Below, piece after piece: positions 62,213-64,000 of a stretch of DNA of 64,000 bases. The stretch is from Tenacibaculum mesophilum. Its GTDB lineage: Bacteria; Bacteroidota; Bacteroidia; Flavobacteriales; Flavobacteriaceae. Each line of letters starts with the position of its first letter. Position 1 is the first letter of the stretch. Below the pieces are notes generated by a model. The model was not told the DNA's origin, searched no databases, and saw only the letters and a program-made list of their open reading frames with translations. The position numbers and the translations under genes were made by a program. The stretch lies in NCBI RefSeq assembly GCF_003867075.1, contig NZ_CP032544.1, positions 1,044,001 through 1,108,000 on the forward strand, given 5' to 3'.

Positions 62213-64000
62213 TTATTCATCCGTTAAGGCTTCCATAAAAGCGATTAGGTCTTTAATTTCTTTTTCTGACAAATTCAATTTATCTGATGGTAACGTTTGA
62301 TTTGGTACTTTATATCCTAATCCTTGTCCACCACCTTTATTATAAAAATCAACTACTTGTTCTAAGGTTTCATACACCCCATTATGCATATAGGGAGCCG
62401 TTTTGGATATGTTACGAACGGTAGAAGTTTTGAAAAAGTATTTTCGTTCTTCAGTTTTAAATATATCATAAGCTCCTAAATCATCATCTAACCCTGTTTC
62501 TTTCATATTTGGAACTCCAATAGATTCTACTTCTGTTTCCGTAAAATTAGGTGGAACTGTCCCGTTAAACACAGGTGGAAAGTGACAAGTGGCACATTTT
62601 GCCTTCCCCATAAAAAGATTAAATCCGTTGATTTCAGAAGTTGTTAAAGTGTTTTCTTTATTGTTGATATTTTTATCAAACTTAGAACTAAAATCGCCTA
62701 AACTCCTAATATAATTTGCTATTGCATTTCGGATGTTAAAATCAGTTACTTTTCCATATAAATTAGCAAACGACTTTGTATATACACTGTCATTTTTTAC
62801 AGTTTCTGTCAAGTTTTCTAAATTGGTATGAAACTCATTCTTGTTTTCAACAACTCCCACAATTTGCCCCTCTAAACTACCTGCTCTTCCATCGTGAAAA
62901 AAGGTTTGTTGATAAGCAGCATACGGTAAGATTGGTGTATTTCTTTTTTGTTTTGGAAAAGTTGCTAACCCATCTGTAAAAGCCTTATCTTTAATATGAC
63001 AAGTAGCACAGCTCATCACACCGTCTTTTGATAAATTCTTATCATTAAATAGTTTTCTTCCTAAAGCTATTTTTTCATTAGACATCGCCTTTTCTAACTG
63101 ATGATAATCGTTAAAGAAATCAATATTAAATGTTTCTTTAGAAAATAATGAAGTGATGTTATTATTGAACGCCATAGTTAATGGAAACTCTACTTTCCAA
63201 TCTTCTGAGGTTTTTGCCAACAGCTCCAATTGTTTATGTGTGTGATTTTTTATAAAATCATAGCGATTAAACGACTCAAAATTGCCTTCTTGTAACATTT
63301 TTTGAGCTGTCTGCAACTCATTTACAAAATCAGTATACAATTTATCTTTTGAAAACTCACTTTTATAAGTACCTATAATAAAAAGTAAGGTTTCGTAGTT
63401 TGTTTTTGCTTCTAATAAAGATTGCTCTAACACTGGTGAATCAAAACCTGTTATTCCTACCAAAGCTATACGGGCAATTTGATCGCGCAACAGCCATAAA
63501 ACATGGTGTTTTTTTAAATACAACGTGTTATTTGCCCCTATTAGTTTAAGCCTACTTACTGTCTTTTTTATAATGCTCTCTACCTCTGCAACGTCAACTT
63601 CATCCTCATTTAATAACTCTTCAATAACTTGAAACCCAAAAGGAGCTCTTATTTTAATATCCGTAGCATCCTCTTCTTCTACCTTTAAAATATTAGGAGC
63701 ATTTAGACTCTTGTAGTTTTCTTTATCAGCAAAAGCTAATATAGGTTCTATCAACTTAAATTCCCTTCTCGCTAACTTATACTTATTGAGCTTTTCGGAA
63801 ACCTCATCAACAACATTAATTTCTTCTAAACTTAAAATGCAGTCATCAAGACGCTTTGAATAATATTCTTGAACTTTTGCCACCAAAGCTTGATTATCTA
63901 GCTTTGAATAGCTTGTTGCTTTTTCTTGTTTACAACCAATTATAGATACCAGAAAAAGACACATGATAACATGTGCCTTTTTTATTTTTTGAAAATTGTT
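62213..64000 (-). CDS. Di-heme cytochrome c peroxidase / MauG-like lipoprotein (5' end outside window)
   Basis: An envelope di-heme enzyme that reduces hydrogen peroxide, or a MauG-like oxidase. Both haem c sites are seen, each as CATCH: MSCATCHIKDKAF and AKCATCHFPPVFNG. PYMHNGVYETLEQVVDFYN with its Met-His is near the C-terminus. The first ~250 residues form a helical domain not present in classic peroxidases; I could not assign it. The Met at 63964 gives a signal lacking positive charges. The same frame stays open to base 64000 with FQKIKKAHVIM and a lipobox (VSIIGC), so the true start is probably upstream, outside the window. Confidence 0.87.
   Translation of the reverse strand, partial: NNFQKIKKAHVIMCLFLVSIIGCKQEKATSYSKLDNQALVAKVQEYYSKRLDDCILSLEEINVVDEVSEKLNKYKLARREFKLIEPILAFADKENYKSLNAPNILKVEEEDATDIKIRAPFGFQVIEELLNEDEVDVAEVESIIKKTVSRLKLIGANNTLYLKKHHVLWLLRDQIARIALVGITGFDSPVLEQSLLEAKTNYETLLFIIGTYKSEFSKDKLYTDFVNELQTAQKMLQEGNFESFNRYDFIKNHTHKQLELLAKTSEDWKVEFPLTMAFNNNITSLFSKETFNIDFFNDYHQLEKAMSNEKIALGRKLFNDKNLSKDGVMSCATCHIKDKAFTDGLATFPKQKRNTPILPYAAYQQTFFHDGRAGSLEGQIVGVVENKNEFHTNLENLTETVKNDSVYTKSFANLYGKVTDFNIRNAIANYIRSLGDFSSKFDKNINNKENTLTTSEINGFNLFMGKAKCATCHFPPVFNGTVPPNFTETEVESIGVPNMKETGLDDDLGAYDIFKTEERKYFFKTSTVRNISKTAPYMHNGVYETLEQVVDFYNKGGGQGLGYKVPNQTLPSDKLNLSEKEIKDLIAFMEALTDE

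Overview
The window looks like a chromosomal segment of a gliding marine Flavobacteriaceae bacterium. A Tenacibaculum-like genus is a guess from memory of similar proteins. The evidence is an AT-rich background, many exact Bacteroidetes -7 promoter elements (TAnnTTTG), a methionine synthase split into two genes, SprB/PorP/type IX secretion genes, and many lipoproteins. I see no rRNA, tRNA, CRISPR array, prophage or intact insertion sequence.

Layout. 1-1936: split metH operon (minus) behind a SAM-I riboswitch whose expression platform can be read. 2451-5655: histidine ammonia-lyase, then a divergent TlpA-type lipoprotein. 5656-7339: gene-poor stretch with decayed reading frames and one unlisted 57-residue double-glycine-leader peptide. 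7340-9495: AIM24-family protein, lipidated class D beta-lactamase and DUF4442 protein. 9613-12932: DUF4870, PadR, PspC and DUF4440-like operon. 13076-18895: K+/H+ antiporter, then lineage-specific small membrane and secreted proteins and a probable pseudogene. 18937-22099: HerA-like ATPase, queE and a CDF metal exporter. 22251-28104: tripartite RND efflux operon with a palindromic operator candidate. 28190-33808: accA, then a tgt-lptFG-eamA operon and an rluF-like gene.

33940-57025 is the dominant feature: a four-gene minus-strand operon resembling sprCDBF of Flavobacterium johnsoniae. It includes an 18-kb gene for a 6017-residue SprB-like adhesin. That gene carries two separate, nearly perfect tandem duplications (1749 bp and 1893 bp units) and a non-SprB lectin-like module. 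The SprF/PorP-like protein follows directly and probably assists its secretion through the type IX system.

57256-64000: cmk and nnrDE (plus), then a cluster of a DUF6503-like lipoprotein, a previously unlisted 34-residue membrane peptide and a sodium:solute symporter. A di-heme cytochrome c peroxidase runs off the right edge.

The best candidates for new biology are the orphan double-glycine peptide at 6659-6832, the 34-residue symporter-linked membrane peptide at 61212-61316, the internal duplications of the adhesin, and the start-codon-abutting switch of the SAM riboswitch. Percent identities and family names come from reading only, not from searches.
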